A stretch of 64,000 nucleotides of DNA from Odobenus rosmarus divergens (lineage: Eukaryota > Chordata > Mammalia > Carnivora > Odobenidae): NCBI RefSeq assembly GCF_000321225.1, contig NW_004451521.1, positions 568,295 to 632,294 of the forward strand, given 5' to 3'. This document shows positions 59,036 through 64,000 of this stretch, piece by piece (the stretch's first letter is position 1; each line of letters opens with the position of its first letter). The translations under genes were made by a program, and so were the position numbers. The notes below the pieces were generated by a model. It was given only the letters and a program-made list of their open reading frames with translations, had not been told where the DNA came from and ran no database searches.

Positions 59036-60627
59036 CAAGGATCTTAATTGATTCAGACTTACCTCCTATAATTAGTCTAAATAAATGGGGTTTTTCTCAA
59101 GTTATAAAACCTCTTCCAGGGAGAGACCCTGAAATATTTCAGATGCATTGGCTTCTTCGTTAGGCCTCCACAGTAAAAAGCATGTAAGCAACAATGCCGT
59201 CAATTCTAATTTGAAAGGTTGACTTAAGTCCTTTAGCCAGGCTGAGCAAGCCACGTGGGGCTCTCATTCAGAGGGAAGGTCCAGCAGGTGCCTTGGCCCA
59301 GAAGCAGGCTCTTCACATGGAGTCCATTAACCTCAGCTGGGTCCACAGATGAAGTCAAGGTTCCATGACCTTTTCCCTAACTCTAGCTGACATTCAGCAT
59401 TTCCATCAACTATGAACATAAGCAACAAACCAAGGTGGCAGTATTTTTCACTCTGCTGCTAGTGGAAACCACAGATAAATATTTCCATTTCACATGACCA
59501 TCATTACGGATATCTCAAAATACCCTTTATGCCTCCACTACCTCAAAATTATGGTGGTTATTGGACCTGATGCTAGATTTTGAATTGAGGGCATTATTGG
59601 AAAGAAGCACTTCTATTATTAGATCCCACTTTTGATTTATTAACATTTTCATATCTGGATTTTGATAACTGGTTTTCTTTATAATATGATGCATTTTATT
59701 TTCCGCATTTGAAAATACTCTTCTGAGAAGCAGCCCTATAGGCTTCCTCAGCACACTCCTGCTACTTTGGAGGAGCACGAAAGAACACTGGGGTCGCAGA
59801 GATGGGAGTGAGGGAGGTGCAGTAGGAGACAAGGGCAGAGGAGAGGCAGGTGGGGAGAGGGCTCAGATCACAGCCCTGCAGGTCACTGGGAAGATTTGGC
59901 TTTTATTCTACAGACTTTGAGGAATGACATGAGGTCTTCTGAAGAACTGCTTTGACAGCCTGAACAGATTGCAGGGCACAAGGGCAGAGATGGGGGGCCA
60001 GGGAGGAGGCTGTTATCACAATCCACCCGAGACATGATGGTGGCATGGACCGGTGCGGTAGCAATGGAAGTGGTGAGAAATGGTCAGATTCTGGATACAT
60101 TTTGAAGGCGGAAATATTTTGAAGAATCTGACAAAGGAATGGGGGGGCTGACAGAGGGGTGTGTAAGAGAGAAACACAGATCAAAAATGGCCCAAGCACC
60201 TGAAATAATGGCATTGCCATTCTCTAAGATAAGAAAGTCTATGAGAGCAGCCCGTTTGGGAGCAAAACTCAGGAGTTCAGTTTAAATTTGTTAGGTTTGA
60301 AACATCTGATAGTCATAGGGAACAGCTGGGGAGGCACTTGGATCTGTTCACCTAGAGTTTAGAGGAGAGGTCTGGGCTGGAAATATCAGCTTGGGAGTTG
60401 CCCGCATATCGATGACATTTGAATCCTGGAGCACAGATGAGGCTGATAAGGGACTGAGGACCGCTAGAGAACGGAAACTGTCTGGGACTGGCCCTGGGGC
60501 ACTCCACCATACAGACTGGAGAGATGAGGCGAAGCCAGACCAGGGGGCTGGAAAGGAACAGGTGACAGCGGGAGCAGAGATGAAAGTATTTCCAGGAGGA
60601 GGGAATAAGCAATTGTCAAAACACAAT
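59036..60627 (-). other. ADAMTSL3 intron with ancient repeat
   Basis: Positions 59760-60600 carry an ancient mammalian repeat (gacatgatggtggcatggac, aatggtcagattctggatac). No exon. Confidence 0.5.
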
Positions 60628-61300
60628 CACTGTCAGCCAACAACAGGTGCTGGCGAGGACGTGGAGAAAGAGGAACCCTCGTGCACTGTGGGTGGGAAGG
60701 CAGACTGGGGCAGCCACTGCGGAAAACAGGATGGAAGTCCCTCAAAAAATTAAAAATAGAACTGCCATAGGATCCAGCAATTCCACTACTGGGAATTCAC
60801 CCAAAGAATATGAAAACACTAATTCAAAGGGCTACATGCACCCCGATGTTCCTAGCAGCATTATCTACAACAGCCAAATTATGGAAGCAGTCCAAGTGGC
60901 CATCAATAGATGAATGGATAAAGAAGAGGTAATGTACATATGATTATTACTCAGCCATAGAAAAGAATGAAATCTTGCCATTTGCAACAACTTGGACGGA
61001 GCTAGAGAGTATTATGCTAAGTGAATAAGTCAGGCAGAGAAAGAAAAATACCATGTGATTTCACTTATATGTGTTTAAGAAACAAATGAATAAAGGTTAA
61101 AAAAGAGAGAGAGAGACACAGACCAAAAAACAGACTCTTAACTAGAGAACAAGCTGGTGGTCGCCAGAGGGGAGGTGGGTAGGGGCTGGGGGAATAGGTG
61201 AAGGGGATGAAGAGCACACTTGTCGCGATGAGCACTGAGTAATGTATGGAATTTGAGTCACTATATTGTACACCTGAGATTAATACACTTAAAAAAACAA
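60628..61300 (+). mobile_element. L1 3' end, sense orientation
   Basis: ORF2 C-terminal remnant (tgctggcgaggacgtggaga, agaactgccataggatccag) and the 3' UTR ending gtacacctgagattaatac. No intact ORF. Confidence 0.82.
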
Positions 61301-61304
61301 AACT

Positions 61305-62094
61305 GATGGTCCTCCTGGACCTGCGCTGTCAGCATGGCCCCCACATGTCTCAAACCCTGCACGTCCCAGACCAATGCCATCACCCCCCCCAACATCATTA
61401 CAGTGCCCCTTCCAGCCGGCGGTCACCCACCTCGGAGCCTCAGAGCCTCAGAGCCACTCCTGGCTCCTGCCTTCTTATTCTCCACGGGTAATTTGCCACC
61501 AAGTTTGTAAAAGTCATTTCTAATGTAGAACTCCCTTGGGTCCTGTCTGCTCTTCCCCATGGCCACGATCATTGCTATAGCTTAGGACCATAATTCTTCC
61601 CTTAATTACTGAAACAACCTCTCGGCTGGCTTCCCTCCTTCCAAACCACCTCTTCGTGTGAGGTCAGAGGGAGCAAAGCACTGGCCCCTGCCCCCCTCCA
61701 GAAGCACATGGCCCTGGCAGTGCCCGCCTGGGCCGCCTGGCTCTAACCACACTCCCGGCCCCACCTCCTGTCCCTCCGGCCACGTCCCTCCTGCCACAGT
61801 CTGCACACCGCAGTCAGTTCAGTGTCCTGTCAACAAGCCCGCCCTGCCTGCCGTCTGTCCTTACTCACGTACCCACTCGGATACAGTGTTCCCACCTTCT
61901 CATCTGGGTCCAGTCCTCTTCATGGAAAGCGCCTCTGCCACTGAGTTGCTTGTATTCCCCTCCCAGGTTCTATAGAGTCTTATTCAGACACTGTTGTGTT
62001 TGCAACATTATATCATGGTCAGTACAACAGCTTTCTGGGAGTCCCTGTTGTCAGCTGGGCACGTAGCAGGTGCTCCGCAAATCGGCTGAGTTGA
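61305..62094 (+). mobile_element. L2-like fragment
   Basis: Ends with the L2-type gcacgtagcaggtgctccgc. The rest is weakly conserved and C/T-rich. Confidence 0.45.
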
Positions 62095-62455
62095 AAGTGT
62101 TCATGGCTCTGGAGTGGATGTGTATGTCCCTCCCCTGCTCCCCACTACCAAATCCGGTTGTGGAAGCCCTCACCCCCCCAGTGTGATGATATTTGGACCT
62201 AGGACTTTTGGAAGCTAATTAGGTTCAAATGAGGTCATGAAGGTGGGGCCCTCGTGATGGGATTAGTGCCCTTTATAAGAAGAGGAAGAAACCAGAACCC
62301 CTCTCCCCTTCCCCCTCCCCCCTTTCCATCATGTGCAGAAGCAGTGAGAAGATGCTCTTTGTGAGCCAGGAAGGGACCCTCACCAGACATCAAGGCTTCT
62401 GGCACCTTGATCTTGGACTTTCTAGCCACTGTAACTGTGAGAAAGAGATGGCTGT
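62095..62455 (+). mobile_element. MLT1/MaLR-type LTR, partial
   Basis: Contains cagtgtgatgatatttggac, gtggggccctcgtgatggg, ataagaagaggaagaaacca and caccttgatcttggactttc. The 3' end is lost or degraded near 62455. Confidence 0.75.
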
Positions 62456-64000
62456 GGTTAAAGCCCCCTATCCATGGTCTTTTATCAGCCTGAGCCTTAT
62501 CAGAGGAGGATTTGGCTTTGGGGGTGTGGCCTGTTATGGGACTCACCTGCCCTCAGGGCCTCGTGGTACACATTTTTGTTTAAAAAAAAAAAAGCTCCCC
62601 AACATGATTTTTTTTTAGTCCATTTTGGTCACTAGTTATTCTGAGGCACAGGTTATGTCCTAGATGCTTTAAGTCCCCTGTGCCTTTGCTTATATCACTT
62701 GGTGTAGGGGACAACATAAATGCCACTCAGACCATCCTCCTCCCCCCACCCCAAACCCCCTACCCTTTCAATTAGTCACGAATTTATTCATCGAGTGAGT
62801 GTCCTGTAAGTGCCTACTGTGTGCCAGTACCCTGCCAGGTCCTGGGATCTTAGCCTCGCTGAAGGCTGAGCATCAGCTTCTTCTGCCTTTAGGCTTTCAG
62901 GGAGGGTAAGACTTCCCTCAGGAGGCAGTCTCTTTCCCTCATGAGCTTCCTCTGGGCTGAGACAAGCAGCCACACCTCAGGAGCCCCCAAGCAGTGCCTT
63001 ACACACAGCAGGCTTGTTGAAGTAAATTCAATAGAACCTACAGGTTGGAGAAATGGTTTTGTTCTATACAACTCCAGCTGTCTTCTAAAGAGGTTGGATG
63101 TTTTTCCTTCAGGACATCTTGCAAGATTTTGATGCATGCGTTTGTAGGCAAGAGCCACATAACAGGGAGGAAGAATTTGAAGTTCCTACGGCAATCCTAG
63201 GGGTTGGAGTAAGTAGAGGGAGGATGGGAGAGAGAACAGGGAGCAGAGGAGTCAGGTGATAGGATGCCTTTTCTACGAGCCCTCAATCTTCAGCCTTGCT
63301 TTAAAAAGCTGCCAAATGCCTGGTATTAATGGATGTCTTGCTATGAGTAGAAACCAGTCAAGGAACTGAGTTTTGTATCCCAGTTGACGGAGGGCAGGAG
63401 AGACAGCATATGAGGTCAGTGCAAGAGGCAGAGCGCCCAGGCCAAGGTAAGCCCCCAAGAACTGTCAGAAGTCAGTTCCAGAAGTCTTCCGAATTTCCAT
63501 TATCTGGAACTGACAGGGGTCAGAGATAACTCCACTTAAATCTCAACCTCAGAGTGGCAAGGGTATGATAGTGAGTTTATACACATGGTGATATTCCACA
63601 TATACCAGAAAGTTCAGAGAACAAAGCAGAACTTGGCAAGTTTGGAGACGCGAAAGGAGACAGGAAGGTCTCCGGTGTGGAGGGAGGAGGAGGGAAGGTC
63701 TCTGCCGCAACTCGGCACCTAGAAGCATCATTACACATGCGAACATTTTCTAAGAATGGAAGAAGCCAGAGGAATTCAGATGGGATTCTTCACACTGCTG
63801 TTCTTTATGGTCTTTCAAAATAACAAATGTTTGCTCTTGCTGGAACAGCTACACGATGTCAGAAATAGTTTAAACTTATTTATCTAACCTCAAAGACAGG
63901 CTATTTCCCCCAAGACACAGAGCTCTGAAATATCCAACGTTCTGTTTCCACAATGCTGAAATAGTTTTTGGAAGGCAAATGTTGTGGAAAAAAAAGTTCA
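62456..64000 (-). other. Presumed ADAMTSL3 intron to window end
   Basis: Assigned to ADAMTSL3 only because the gene must continue to higher coordinates. An old repeat piece lies at 62780-62900 ('gtgcctactgtgtgccagta'). No exon recognised. Confidence 0.45.

Noticed and set aside
59050..59100. Good minus-strand donor (GGAG|GTAAGT) at about 59058 that could end the missing Ig-domain exon
   Set aside because: The required reading frame meets a stop about 45 bases upstream and has no cysteine.
62520..62570. Minus-strand donor GGCAG|GTGAGT near 62547
   Set aside because: Upstream sequence is an A/T-run and decayed repeat, not Ig-like coding sequence.
1..64000. CRISPR array, riboswitch or phage-like system
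   Set aside because: Regular repeats here are SINE tails and microsatellites; spliced genes and SINEs show a mammalian genome.

Overview
This is a mammalian nuclear genome window, almost certainly from a non-canid caniform carnivore (bear, mustelid, raccoon or seal type). The evidence is about a dozen tRNA-derived can-SINEs with the 'gcgcctgggtggctcag' head, together with carnivore-type L1, Tigger, MLT1/ERVL, L2 and MIR repeats. There are no prokaryotic operons and no CRISPR array.

Two protein-coding genes meet tail to tail. On the + strand lie the last two coding exons of SAXO2 (FAM154B; microtubule-stabilising Mn-repeat protein), at 4662-4864 and 11813-12756. The 5' exon(s) lie before base 1. 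On the - strand lie the last seven coding exons of ADAMTSL3, running from high to low coordinates: half of an Ig domain (47299-47117), a linker (44927-44811), TSP1 exons (39071-38888, 35494-35290, 30819-30719, 26254-26040) and the PLAC exon with the stop (24910-24804). All reading phases join without conflict. A 3' UTR of about 1.8 kb probably runs to a poly(A) signal at 22994-22989. The rest of ADAMTSL3 lies beyond 64000 or was not recognised in 47300-64000.

Layout: 1-12756 SAXO2 exons and intron; 12757-22970 the gap between the two convergent genes, packed with nested L1/MLT1 copies, one 480-base assembly gap inside a young L1, and purine-rich microsatellites; 22970-64000 the ADAMTSL3 3' end and introns, with SINEs, L1s, three MLT1 LTRs, an ERVL-type LTR and L2/MIR.

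The most interesting points are these. The SAXO2-ADAMTSL3 convergent pair mirrors the SAXO1-ADAMTSL1 pair of human 9p22, suggesting an ancestral linkage kept here. A 5'-inverted (twin-primed) L1 lies at 41253-42475, and a recent L1 with a perfect 20-bp target duplication spans the assembly gap. A 140-bp direct duplication (98% identical) lies at 51811 and 52399. G-rich minisatellites and a telomere-like G/T-rich stretch lie at or near the ADAMTSL3 3' end. I found no convincing new biological system. Most of the window is ordinary intron and repeat sequence.
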